This document shows positions 24,417 to 32,797 of a stretch of 64,000 nucleotides of DNA, piece by piece. The translations under genes were made by a program, and so were the position numbers. Each line of letters opens with the position of its first letter. Positions within the stretch are counted from its first letter, which is position 1. This stretch comes from Enterocloster clostridioformis (lineage in GTDB: Bacteria; Bacillota; Clostridia; Lachnospirales; Lachnospiraceae). The DNA lies in NCBI RefSeq assembly GCF_020297485.1, contig NZ_JAIWZC010000001.1:4278001-4342000 (forward strand). Direction: 5' to 3'. The notes beneath the pieces were generated by a model. That model was not told the DNA's origin. It searched no databases and saw only the letters and a list, made by a program, of their open reading frames with translations.

Positions 24417-24946
24417 CCTGAATCCGTGAAACTGGTTGTTTTATGATGCTAATCCCAAATCGGATTGGCTTATTCTTGATAAATAGTTCTTCAAAGACAG
24501 TATTTTAATGTATCTGGATTGATTTTGGTTCCAAATGACGGTTAGGAACACTAGAAATCCTTTCAAAAGGGCATGCTTTCCCCTTGGTTTCTCAAAGGCT
24601 ACCTGGCAGGATGACATTTATGACCGGAAATCCGCAAATGCTGTATACACCTGTGCAAAAGCATACCGCCATGTATTACTTCGGCCAAGGCCTAACAACA
24701 ACTGCCGGGCATGCTCTGTAACGTGACTTGCCATCATGATCATATTACCAATCACCGTGCGCAGCCTTCTGCGCCTGACTTTATGTTTTGTCTTTGTGCC
24801 CTTCCTGCCGATGCTTTCCTGTCCGATCATCCGCAGAATGTTATAGGCCAGGATTGCCAGTTCCAGTACCAGCTCATTGGTCTCAAATTTGCCGGATGGC
24901 AGCCGCTCCATATCCATATCGGTCTTGATCTCGCTATGGAACTGCT
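24417..24946 (-). mobile_element. IS1380 family element, 5'-truncated copy
   Basis: The right end CCTGAATCCGTG is intact at 24417. The sequence is the reverse complement of the 3' third of the element at 28336-29906, up to an abrupt end of homology at 24946. Unlike the other copy it retains the native transposase C-terminus (QLLLGLGRSNTWRYAFAQVY) and the 138 bases lost there. Confidence 0.85.
24618..24944 (-). pseudogene. IS1380 transposase, C-terminal fragment
   Basis: About 108 C-terminal codons remain (from HSEIKTDMDMERLPSGKFET through RRRRLRTVIGNMIMMASHV to the native end AFADFRS and stop at 24618). The DDE catalytic core is lost apart from the last part. Comparison with 28485-29882 shows that this copy keeps the true end of the protein. 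Confidence 0.8.
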
Positions 24947-25122
24947 TGTTTATGATACACTAGTATGACCGAAAAAAAGCGTCAGAATTCCCTGAAAAGA
25001 GCAAGGGAAATTCCCTAAAAAAGGCGGGACATATTGAACCTAATCTCCCGAAAAAATTATACACAACCAGCTCCCTGATGTTGTGAATCCATTGAAAATA
25101 CTAGGTTTTTAAGCATTCTCTC
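24947..25122. other. Spacer between two insertion elements
   Basis: No gene is visible. The stretch has several A-runs and a TTATACAC at 25067 that resembles the IS1634-like ends, but no clear boundary. Confidence 0.35.
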
Positions 25123-25151
25123 TTTACAAATATGTGTATAAATTATATAAT
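25123..25151 (+). promoter_or_regulatory. Promoter of the IS1634-like transposase
   Basis: TTTACA (25123-25128), exactly 17 bases, and a perfect TATAAT (25146-25151). The spacer contains AAATATGTGTATAA, a copy of the element's terminal sequence in the opposite orientation. Confidence 0.75.
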
Positions 25152-25163
25152 ATAAGAAGAAAT

Positions 25164-26756
25164 ATTATACACATATTTGAAGGAGCCGCGCCATGTCGTC
25201 ATTGGTTTATGTCAAAAATCCAAATGGTAAAATCTATGTATATAGCAACGTTTCTGTTTATGATAAGGAAACCAAAAAGGTCAAACATATTCGCAAGAGC
25301 ATCGGGCATCTGGATCCAGCAACAGGCGAAGTGGTTCCCAACCGCAGGAAAGGCGATATTGCCCGCAAAAAGGCTGAAACGAAAGAACCTGCTGGCCGCT
25401 GTGTTGTTGAAAACACCGGCATACAGTCCCTTTTGGATAAAGCTGTTTCAGACATAGGACTGACAGTACCGCTCACCGCAGTTTTTCCAGACGACTGGAA
25501 ACGCATATTGACGTGCGCGTATTACCTTGTCAGCGAAGGCGGGGCATTATGTCATATTGAACAGTGGCAGCGGATGTATCCGCCACCATGCCGTTCTCTG
25601 CTTGCAAGCCGGCGGGTGAGTGAACTCCTTGTAAGGCTCACGCCTGCGCTGCAGCAGAACTTTTTCAGCAGGTGGATTGATGTAAACCGCCAGAAAGATG
25701 TCTATGCAATGGACATCACCAGTGTATCCTCCTACAGCGAATTGATTGACTTTGTCCGTTGGGGATACAACCGTGATGGGGAAAAACTGCCCCAGATCAA
25801 CCTCCTTATGCTCACCGGCGTCACTTCCCATATGCCGCTGTATTACAGGATTATTCCCGGCAGCATAAAGGATGTGAACACCCTGGAGGACAGCATAGCG
25901 AATATATCCGTTTTGGACAGTCCGACCTGTCATTTTGTCATGGATAAAGGCTTTTATAGTGAACCGAACCTTGACGCAATGTATGCCAGTCATAAGAAGT
26001 TCCTGGTCGGAGTGCCTTTTACGGTCGGTTTCGCTTGCAAGGCAGTAGAACGCTACAGGGATAGCATCCGTTCACATCACAATTACTGTGCAGTCTTTGG
26101 GGACGAACTGTACGCGGTCACGGAATCTTCCACGTGGAAAGGGCATCGATTCTATATCCACGTCTACCATGATAGTTTCAAGGCGGCGACAGACGAACGG
26201 AATTTTGACCATATCCTGCACTGCTGTTATGAAGAACTTATGGCTGGCAGACACGTAAAGGAGCATGCCTCGTATTACAATAAGTTTTTTCAGGTTCACA
26301 AAACACCTGTAAGGGGCATCAGGGTGGATTACAACGAGGAAGCCATCAGCAGGCATAAAAGGAACCATATCGGCTGGTTCGTGCTTGTAAGCAATCACAT
26401 CAAGGATAAGACGAAAGCTCTTGAGGTGTATCGCGACAAGGATGCTGTTGAAAAATGTTTCGATGACCTCAAAAATGATCTTGACATGAAGCGTTTACGT
26501 ATCCATTCGGCGGCAGCCATGGAAGGCAGGATTTTCATACAGTTTATAGCACTCCTGATCACAACCCGGTTAAAGCAGGTGATGAATGCGGCTGGATGGT
26601 TTAAAAATCATGACCTTCAAAAAGTAATAAGCGAAATGAAAACTGTCCGCAGTGTTAGTATAAATGGAACACGAAAAAAATACACCACTGAGCTTACCCC
26701 ATTTCAAAAAGACATTTATGAGCTATATGGGTTGACCCCCTAAATATGTGTATAAT
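25164..26756 (+). mobile_element. IS1634-like (IS4 group) insertion sequence
   Basis: A 15-base perfect inverted repeat, ATTATACACATATTT at 25164-25178 and its complement at 26742-26756, bounds the transposase gene. The promoter and a third copy of the terminal motif lie just outside the left repeat (25123-25151), so the true left end may be further left. No target duplication was recognised. It separates a SEC-C gene fragment from its lost 5' part. Confidence 0.7.
25193..26743 (+). CDS. IS1634 family DDE transposase
   Basis: A 516-residue full-length transposase. The N-terminal part has the [18 protein letters not shown] motif typical of this group. DDE-type acidic residues are seen in [12 protein letters not shown] (near 166), [13 protein letters not shown] (near 245) and [22 protein letters not shown] (near 425), the YREK-like region of IS4 elements. 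RBS GAAGGAG at 25179-25185. No frameshift or stop interrupts it, so it may be active. Its stop codon lies within the right inverted repeat. Confidence 0.9.
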   Translation: MSSLVYVKNPNGKIYVYSNVSVYDKETKKVKHIRKSIGHLDPATGEVVPNRRKGDIARKKAETKEPAGRCVVENTGIQSLLDKAVSDIGLTVPLTAVFPDDWKRILTCAYYLVSEGGALCHIEQWQRMYPPPCRSLLASRRVSELLVRLTPALQQNFFSRWIDVNRQKDVYAMDITSVSSYSELIDFVRWGYNRDGEKLPQINLLMLTGVTSHMPLYYRIIPGSIKDVNTLEDSIANISVLDSPTCHFVMDKGFYSEPNLDAMYASHKKFLVGVPFTVGFACKAVERYRDSIRSHHNYCAVFGDELYAVTESSTWKGHRFYIHVYHDSFKAATDERNFDHILHCCYEELMAGRHVKEHASYYNKFFQVHKTPVRGIRVDYNEEAISRHKRNHIGWFVLVSNHIKDKTKALEVYRDKDAVEKCFDDLKNDLDMKRLRIHSAAAMEGRIFIQFIALLITTRLKQVMNAAGWFKNHDLQKVISEMKTVRSVSINGTRKKYTTELTPFQKDIYELYGLTP

Positions 26757-27008
26757 TTGGACGGGATTTTAGGTCGTAATCAAAAAGTATCAAGCTGGTA
26801 TATTTCTGAACAGATTATACCATTTTCTGATATTTTAAGAATTGAGAATAGATATGATGGGACAGTCTATTATGGAGAGCCGGACCCAAAACGCAAGGAA
26901 GTTCCACATTGCCATGAAGACGGTAGAAAAATATATCCGAATGACCCATGTCCATGTGGAAGTGGTAAGAAATTCAAAAAATGTTGTGGACGTAATAGTG
27001 CAGGATAA
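26757..27008 (+). pseudogene. C-terminal fragment with a SEC-C metal-binding motif
   Basis: The frame leaves the right end of the IS and reads into a tail ending [18 protein letters not shown], the SEC-C zinc motif. The upstream three quarters of the protein are missing. The nearest upstream ATG is within the IS end, so no native start remains. The motif occurs at the end of many unrelated proteins, so function cannot be assigned. Confidence 0.7.
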
Positions 27009-27098
27009 AAACCATAAACTTTGTGCAGATTCCCGGCTATACGCCATTTTTCCAATCTGTTATACTGTAATCAGCGATTGAATTAATCCTGATTACTT

Positions 27099-27557
27099 TG
27101 TTATCTTCCCACCGGCTTCACACTCACTGTCCAGCCGAAAATAGAACAAAGTAAACATAAGCAGAAGTATCAGGACTTAACAATCCGGGTACTTCTGCTT
27201 TTTGTTTTCCGGTTTTTCACTCCCGGTCCCATCTGCCGTTTGCCCTTAGTTTTCTCTCTGTTTTCAAAAGAAGAAAGAGCAAATTGGAAAGAAAAGCTGA
27301 AAAGGAAAACACCCGGAAACAACGTATTTACAAGGAAAATTCAACCTAAAGACCAATACAAACAAACGGTAAACTGTCTTTGTTCTTGTCCTTTGGCTGT
27401 GACAGTCTCAAATAGTGTGGCTGCACCAAAGCCGGAAAAAGAGCAGAGAACAAGGCAGAAAAAAGCATGTCTGAAAATATAAAAAGGAAGAAAAGAGCGA
27501 AAAAGGAAAAGGCTGTTTTCAGTGGGACAAAAGGGCGGGTTTCACTCGCACCTTGAC
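27099..27557 (+). repeat. Long direct repeat A, copy 2 (459 bp)
   Basis: Near-identical to 18088-18547 and in the same orientation, including the terminator (27160-27203). It is followed directly by a diverged partial copy. The preceding 90 bases are AT-rich without a gene. Confidence 0.9.
27160..27203 (+). terminator. Terminator in repeat A copy 2
   Basis: AGCAGAAGTA (27160-27169) pairs with TACTTCTGCT (27190-27199), followed by a T-run. Confidence 0.75.
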
Positions 27558-27561
27558 AGGA

Positions 27562-27690
27562 AGTTGTCTCCTTCCCACCGACTTCCCACTCATTGTTCAG
27601 TCGAAAATAGAACAAAGTAAAATCAAAGCAGAAGTATCAGGACTTAACAATCCGAGTACTTCTGCTTTTTTTCTGGTTTTTCACTCACAG
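27562..27690 (+). repeat. Direct repeat A, partial diverged copy 3
   Basis: It matches the first ~130 bases of repeat A at about 80-85% by eye and retains the terminator hairpin (27627-27672). Its divergence shows that it did not arise by the same recent event as copies 1 and 2. Confidence 0.8.
27627..27672 (+). terminator. Terminator in repeat A copy 3
   Basis: AGCAGAAGTA (27627-27636) pairs with TACTTCTGCT (27657-27666), followed by seven T residues. Confidence 0.75.
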
Positions 27691-27697
27691 TTCCAAC

Positions 27698-27856
27698 ATG
27701 TATACTACACTGTTTACTTACTATACAACATACAATAATAATGAAGCTAAACATAACAATACAGCCGATGAACAGGAGATAGATTTTTTAGATTATCTGA
27801 CAGGCGGTTTTATGCGGTTTTTGATTCAGCTAAGTAGAAACAAAAAGAAAATATAA
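27698..27856 (+). CDS. Short open frame before toxin module 2
   Basis: A 52-codon frame that begins MYTTLFTYYTTYNNNEAK and ends DYLTGGFMRFLIQLSRNKKKI. There is no good RBS, so it may be the 3' remnant of a gene replaced in this copy of the A-to-B cassette. Its stop lies at the same place relative to repeat B as the relaxase stop does in copy 1. Confidence 0.3.
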   Translation: MYTTLFTYYTTYNNNEAKHNNTADEQEIDFLDYLTGGFMRFLIQLSRNKKKI

Positions 27857-27859
27857 TCT

Positions 27860-27888
27860 TTGCAAAACGTATGTTCCCATGTTAAAAT
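27860..27888 (+). promoter_or_regulatory. Promoter of holin-like toxin, copy 2
   Basis: TTGCAA (27860-27865), 17 bases, TAAAAT (27883-27888), identical boxes to copy 1. Confidence 0.7.
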
Positions 27889-27979
27889 AAACATTAGGAA
27901 AGCACTCACGACAGGAGTGGAACCTCCCAGACTTAGTAAAAACGGTTCGCCGGAATACATAGGAAAGGAGGTAGCGCCC

Positions 27980-28096
27980 ATGACAGCATACGAGATTATT
28001 TCAATCTTCATAGGGATACTAGCTCTACTCATATCCTTTGGCAGCTTGATTGTAGCGATTATCGCCTTTCTCGATAAGAGAAATAAGCGTAAATAA
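27980..28096 (+). CDS. Putative holin-like toxin (Hol_Tox/type I toxin), copy 2
   Basis: A 38-residue peptide differing from copy 1 by a single conservative change (Met to Ile in the membrane helix). Most DNA differences between the genes are synonymous, consistent with selection on the peptide. AAAGGAGG precedes ATG 27980. The predicted antisense RNA is retained. Toxicity is inferred from the family resemblance only. Confidence 0.65.
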   Translation: MTAYEIISIFIGILALLISFGSLIVAIIAFLDKRNKRK

Positions 28097-28197
28097 AATG
28101 CCCACCCTGTCTGATCCACAGGGTAGGCGGTGTCCATAAGGACATTTAAGTAATCTACTGGGAGCATCCACTTTTGGAGTGGGTGCTTTCTTTTACA
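28093..28197 (-). ncRNA. Predicted antisense antitoxin RNA, copy 2
   Basis: The minus-strand promoter at 28203-28231 would start a ~100-base RNA that ends at the CACCCTGT hairpin (from 28102) beside the toxin stop. The layout equals that of copy 1. Confidence 0.5.
28163..28194 (+). terminator. Toxin terminator, copy 2
   Basis: AGCATCCAC pairs with GTGGGTGCT, followed by TTCTTTT, as in copy 1. Confidence 0.75.
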
Positions 28198-28202
28198 CTT
28201 CT

Positions 28203-28231
28203 ATTATAATCAATCAAGTTCCTAAATTCAA
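28203..28231 (-). promoter_or_regulatory. Antisense promoter, copy 2
   Basis: Minus-strand TTGAAT (complement of 28226-28231), 17 bases, TATAAT (complement of 28203-28208). Confidence 0.65.
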
Positions 28232-28335
28232 GTGATTCTTAGAAATTTCCGTCCAAATCCTCACGCCGGGTTACAGTTCACAGGTGCCCTAAATCAATAT
28301 CGTCAAAGTGACGAAATTTAAAAATTAAGAAATGA

Positions 28336-29906
28336 CCTTAATCCGTGGAGTTTAATTATTATTTCATGCTGCAATCACTTTGTTTATGCGGTCTGTCGAT
28401 ACTTTTAAAAATATTAACAATATCACCCATTTGGTGATGTTTTCTGATACAATATTCCATAAGAAAACTATGGAGGCAGTCATCATGAAAAAGATAAAAA
28501 TTGAGTTTACCAATGAGCGGCTCATCCCAGCCAGCGGCCTTGCAGTTGTCGGTGCCATTCTCGGCAAAAGCGACTTCGTAAAGCGGTGCAACCGTATGGA
28601 TGTCACCCCAAACCGTTCACAGCACCAGATCAAGAACGGGGATGTCCTGCTCACTTATATCGGACTTCTCACCATGGGGAAACCTGCTTATGAGTCCGTC
28701 CATGAGTTTGATGACGACCCGGATTTTTACAAATACGCACTTGGCATTGTCAGAAGCATCCCTTCTGAGGAGACGCTGCGCCAGCGGATGGATGACATTG
28801 GCTCATCCATGCGTTCTTATATCCTTGCGGAAAACATCAAGATGCTCAGGGATAATGGCATTGTACCGGGAAAACTCCCGAACGGTTATGTGCCTGTGGA
28901 TATTGATGTCACGCCCTTTGATAATTCCAAGACCAAAAATCAGGGTGTCTCCAGAACTTATAAGGGATGTGACGGCTATGCGCCGATAATGGCATATATT
29001 GGAACGGAGGGCTATCTGGTCAACTGTGAACTCCGGGAAGGAAAACAGCATTGCCAGAAGCATACCCCTGAGTTTTTACGGGAAACCATCCGTATGTGCA
29101 GGGAGATTACGGATGAACCGCTCCTGATCCGCCTTGATTCAGGAAACGATGCCGCAGAGAATATCGGTATCCTGGTGGAAGCGGGCTGTTATTTCGTCAT
29201 AAAACGCAACCTCCGCAGGGAAAGCAAAGAGGACTGGCTGCAGATGGCACAGGAATACAGCCAAGATATCGAAACTCCCCGTGAAGGGAAAACCGTCTAT
29301 ATCGGCAGCGACTGGAAACCGGTTTCCTATAAAACAGCGGATGATACGGAAAAAACCATCACCGTCCGTGCCGGGTACGAGATCATAAACCGTACCATTG
29401 ATAAATATGGCCAGTTCCTTCTGGAAGGCGACATTGAAGTCAATACCTGGTGGACAAACCTTGGAATGACGGACCGCGAAGTCATAGGACTCTACCATGC
29501 CCACGGCGAATGTGAGCAGTTCCATAGCGAGATCAAGACCGATATGGATATGGAGCGGCTGCCATCCGGCAAATTTGAGACCAATGAGCTGGTACTGGAA
29601 CTGGCAATCCTGGCCTATAACATTCTGCGGATGATCGGACAGGAAAGCATCGGCAGGAAGGGCACAAAGACAAAACATAAAGTCAGGCGCAGAAGGCTGC
29701 GCACGGTGATTGGTAATATGATCATGATGGCAAGTCACGTTACAGAGCATGCCCTTTTGAAAGGATTTCTAGTGTTACTAACCGTCATTTGGAACCAAAA
29801 TCAATCCAGATACATTAAAATACTGTCTTTGAAGAACTATTTATCAAGAATAAGCCAATCCGATTTGGGATTAGCATCATAAAACAACCAGTTTCACGGA
29901 TTCAGG
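28336..29906 (+). mobile_element. IS1380 family insertion sequence with an internal deletion
   Basis: The left end CCTTAATCCGTGGA (from 28336) and right end, complement CCTGAATCCGTGAA (to 29906), are imperfect inverted repeats. No matching target duplication is visible (ATGA left, GTAA right). Compared with the copy at 24417-24946, 138 bases are missing between two GCATGCCC octamers, so the present 1571 bases would have been about 1709. This element forms the right edge of the island. Confidence 0.85.
28485..29882 (+). pseudogene. IS1380 transposase with replaced C-terminus
   Basis: From ATG 28485 (TGGAGG site at 28471-28476) the protein has the IS1380 layout: KKIKIEFTNERLIPASGL, the DDE residues in VPVDIDVTPFDNSK, LIRLDSGNDAAENI, and HSEIKTDMDMERLPSGKFET. 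The last ~33 native residues and stop were removed by the 138-base deletion, and 44 codons of former 3' sequence are read instead (after VTEHA). The catalytic core is intact, so residual activity is possible, but the end is abnormal. Confidence 0.85.
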
Positions 29907-30540
29907 GTAAAGGCAGGAAGCCATATCTTGGGGGCCAGCTGATGTGGCTTTCCGCTTTCATAATCTTTTTCCAGACGCTCCCGTCCACAGAAGCCAAGCT
30001 TTCAATTCCCATTCCCCTTTATTGGCAACAATACCCTCTACCGTACCAGCCATAGGAATCCAAAACACATTTCCTTCACTGGTTTTATAATGTCCAAGGT
30101 AAATATCGTAATAGGAAGAGGCCACTTCAGTCTTAGTCAAGTCCAGAAGATAGAGATTCAGAGCCAGAGTGTCCTTTTAGGAGAGAGTATGATTGCCGCT
30201 CCGGATGCCGAACTGCTCGTTGACTATCTTAAATCCCCGGACATTCAGCAGCACAATGGAATAGGTGCAGGGCTCCATGTCCTTTAAAAGCTCCCTGTAT
30301 CTGGCATTCGGCCATATCTCTCTGCATTTGCTGTATGTCTGTAATGGGTTATCTTATTATTAATGGAATCCCGGATATCACGGGATAGCTGGGAGGTTAC
30401 ATCTGTTAAGTATTCCTGGGTAGAGCCGTCCGAAATCGGTTTGAAGCTTGGCTTCATTCCAGATGGAAAGGGCAAAGACTGAGACCAGGACCAGGGGATG
30501 ATACGGACAGAGGAACGCAGGCCCTCCGTCATAGTATACC
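29907..30540 (-). pseudogene. Remnant of a GGDEF (diguanylate cyclase-like) sensor gene
   Basis: Reading the minus strand, one frame (30532 to about 30300) encodes QEYLTDVTSQLSRDIRDSIN, like the start of a sensor domain. A second frame (about 30330-30190) encodes YSIVLLNVRGFKIVNEQFGI, a typical early GGDEF-domain stretch, and a third runs from 30140 to 29958. Frame changes and the absence of the GGDEF motif itself show a decayed gene. The 3' side abuts the IS1380 end, so the island probably removed the rest. Confidence 0.6.
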
Positions 30541-30587
30541 GGAAAACAGGGGAAGAATAACAGAGGCGGTTTAAAGATAAGCCGTGC

Positions 30588-30616
30588 TGGACAAAGCCGG
30601 CGGAATTTGCTATAGT
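30588..30616 (+). promoter_or_regulatory. Promoter of the cyclophilin gene
   Basis: TGGACA (30588-30593), 17 bases, TATAGT (30611-30616), located 37 bases before the start codon. Confidence 0.6.
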
Positions 30617-30652
30617 GGATAAAGATTCTAATTGAAAAAGGAGAAAGACAAA

Positions 30653-31171
30653 ATGGCAAATCCTATAGTTACCATAACCATGGAAAATGGAGATGTAATG
30701 AAAGCAGAGTTATACCCGGATATAGCTCCTAATACAGTGAACAATTTCATCAGCCTTGTAAAAAAAGGATATTATGACGGACTGATTTTCCACAGGGTCA
30801 TAAACGGCTTCATGATTCAGGGCGGCTGCCCGGACGGCACGGGTATGGGCGGCCCGGGCTACTCTATCAAGGGAGAATTCGCACAGAACGGCGTCAAGAA
30901 CGATCTGGTACACACAGAGGGCGTACTTTCCATGGCAAGAGCCATGCACCCCAATTCAGGCGGCTCCCAGTTCTTTATCATGCACAAAGCATCACCGCAC
31001 CTGGACGGCTCATATGCAGCCTATGGAAAAGTGACGGAAGGCATGGACGTGGTGAATAAAATCGCGGGTGTACGGACTGATTACAGTGACCGTCCCCTCC
31101 AGGAGCAGAAGATTAAGTCCATGACAGTGGATACCTTTGGGGTGGACTATCCGGAACCGGAGAAGTGCTGA
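30653..31171 (+). CDS. ppiB: Cyclophilin-type peptidyl-prolyl cis-trans isomerase
   Basis: A 172-residue cytoplasmic cyclophilin that catalyses proline isomerisation during folding. The core motifs are complete: IAPNTVNNFISLVKKGYYDG, the catalytic arginine in LIFHRVINGFMIQGGCP, GVLSMARAMHPNSGGSQFFI, and the tryptophan-loop position replaced by HLDGSYAAYGKV, as in small bacterial forms. Start ATG 30653 follows AAAAGGAG (30636-30643). There is no signal peptide. Monocistronic with its own promoter. Confidence 0.95.
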   Translation: MANPIVTITMENGDVMKAELYPDIAPNTVNNFISLVKKGYYDGLIFHRVINGFMIQGGCPDGTGMGGPGYSIKGEFAQNGVKNDLVHTEGVLSMARAMHPNSGGSQFFIMHKASPHLDGSYAAYGKVTEGMDVVNKIAGVRTDYSDRPLQEQKIKSMTVDTFGVDYPEPEKC

Positions 31172-31253
31172 TAGGAATTGTCATTCACGGCATCCTTCAG
31201 CAAAGCGGAGGCCATACGTCGATGGGACAGCAATATGACAATGAGGCGGTAAT

Positions 31254-32003
31254 ATGGTAGCAGAGCGCAGTATCAGTTTAGATGGAAAAACCTGCACAGC
31301 AGTCATATCAGACGAACCCGAGGCCCTTTTGGCGGCGAAGGCTGCCGGGAGGGCCGTTGTCGGCGTTGAACGTGAGGGGGCGGATATCTGGGACATAAAG
31401 GGGATTCCCTATGTGATTCCGGACATTAAGGATGCCACGGACGAGCTGCTGGAGCTGGTAATACGCCGCCATCTGGGGCTTCCGTGGAATATATGCAGGA
31501 CGTCCAGGCTTCTCATACGGGAACTGACCGCGGATGACGCCGGTTATATTCCGGAGGAGGAGTACGGGCCCCAGGAGGCCATATTCCGTTCAAGGGAGAC
31601 GCTGGAACTGTATCGCAGGTACCAGTACGGCTTTTATGAGTATGGCACATGGGCCCTGGTACGCAGGAAAGACCAGGTTCTGGTGGGGCTGGCGGGAGTG
31701 TCCAATCCCAGACTCGCAGGGGAGATGGAGGATTGTCTGGACTCCCTGGGACAGTCCGTTCCCTGGCTGGAATTGGGGTACCATATTTTCCTGCCTTACC
31801 GGCAGATGGGATACTGCGCGGAAGCTGTGTCGGCCATTGCCGGTTACAGCCATGAGGTGCTTCAGGTGCGGCTCTGCGCCCTGATCCGCAGAGAAAACCA
31901 GGCCTCCCGCAGGGTGGCGGAAGGCCTGGGAATGACGTGTCTTATGGAAACAGATATTCAATCATTTGAAGGGCAGCTTCTTTATGGGGAGAGCCCTGTA
32001 TGA
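31254..32003 (+). CDS. GNAT family N-acetyltransferase with an N-terminal HAD-like extension
   Basis: A 249-residue protein in two parts. Residues 1-78 (including VVGVEREGADIWDIKGIPYV and the linker LVIRRHLGLPW) look like the small non-catalytic HAD-type extension often fused to such acetyltransferases. Residues 80-240 form a GNAT domain (TSRLLIRELTADDAGYI start, GVSNPRLAGE strand, then ELGYHIFLPYRQMGYCAEAV, the acetyl-CoA-binding loop region). The acceptor is unknown. The last 62 bases overlap the convergent gene at 31942-32613. Confidence 0.75.
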   Translation: MVAERSISLDGKTCTAVISDEPEALLAAKAAGRAVVGVEREGADIWDIKGIPYVIPDIKDATDELLELVIRRHLGLPWNICRTSRLLIRELTADDAGYIPEEEYGPQEAIFRSRETLELYRRYQYGFYEYGTWALVRRKDQVLVGLAGVSNPRLAGEMEDCLDSLGQSVPWLELGYHIFLPYRQMGYCAEAVSAIAGYSHEVLQVRLCALIRRENQASRRVAEGLGMTCLMETDIQSFEGQLLYGESPV

Positions 32004-32613
32004 TGGCCAGGTAAGGGGGATCCATGACGATGCCCGTCTTTTCTCCGAAGGCAGTGTCCTCCAGGGACAGGGCAACAGGAGTAGGGTTTCCCTCCCCGTC
32101 CTTTGCCTGGTAGATATGGTCCTTCACCCGCGCATAGAGCTCAGGAGAAAGCAATTCCTCCAGGTTCTGATATGCGGATATGGTCTCGTAGTGGTCTATG
32201 GCGGACTGGTCCCCGATGACCACATCCAGGCTTTCGCTGGCTGCCAGGGCGGATATTTTGGCCAGGGTGGCATATCCGTACTGGGAGGTGGATTCCTCAT
32301 TAAAATCCACCATCAGGCCCTCGTTTATTTCAATCAGGTCCTTTTTGCCGCATCCCAGGTATTTCCGCAGATCTGATTCCAGCTGAGCGCTGGAGCCGGC
32401 GCCTCCGGAGCGATCGTTGATAATGGCCACGGACAGGCGGGTGGTAAAGGTCTGGCGGTATATCATGGTGCCTATGGTGCTTAGGACCCCGATGGCCAGA
32501 ATTACGCCCAGGAGGTGGAACTTATAATATTCCCACACATACCAGGTCCGGTCCCTCCAGGTCATGTTTTTCAGTTTCTGCCGTTCGTTTTCTGCTTCTT
32601 CTCTGATGGACAT
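31942..32613 (-). CDS. Single-pass membrane protein of unknown function
   Basis: A 223-residue protein. A charged cytoplasmic N-terminus (residues 1-32) is followed by one transmembrane helix (HLLGVILAIGVLSTIGTMIY, about 34-53), then an extracytoplasmic domain with a pattern resembling small substrate-binding-like modules (LDVVIGDQSAIDHYETISAY). No family that I can name. Its 3' end is antisense to the last 62 bases of the GNAT gene. The upstream region contains a short T-rich spacer without a clear promoter. Confidence 0.65.
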   Translation of the reverse strand: MSIREEAENERQKLKNMTWRDRTWYVWEYYKFHLLGVILAIGVLSTIGTMIYRQTFTTRLSVAIINDRSGGAGSSAQLESDLRKYLGCGKKDLIEINEGLMVDFNEESTSQYGYATLAKISALAASESLDVVIGDQSAIDHYETISAYQNLEELLSPELYARVKDHIYQAKDGEGNPTPVALSLEDTAFGEKTGIVMDPPYLAIIQGSPHKEAALQMIEYLFP

Positions 32614-32732
32614 AGCTTATGCATTCCTTCCGTTTCTCTCTGCTGTATTTGCACGGACAGGCCGTTTCATGTAAGTATACCACATCCGGCCCTGAGGAGA
32701 ATATAAAAATTTCATGAAATCAGAGCAGCCCT

Positions 32733-32760
32733 TTGCATTTTCCGTTTAATATGATAGAAT
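32733..32760 (+). promoter_or_regulatory. Candidate promoter of the YesL-like gene
   Basis: TTGCAT (32733-32738), 16 bases, TAGAAT (32755-32760), 38 bases upstream of the start. Confidence 0.5.
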
Positions 32761-32797
32761 ATCACCAGGTGTATTTACAGAGAGAAGAGGAATACTT

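Larger units (their letters stand above)
27860..28267 (+). repeat. Repeat B copy 2: type I toxin/antisense module
   Basis: Second copy of the block at 22475-22884. The promoters, toxin gene, antisense promoter and both hairpins are all retained, with substitutions mostly outside the functional parts. Confidence 0.85.
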
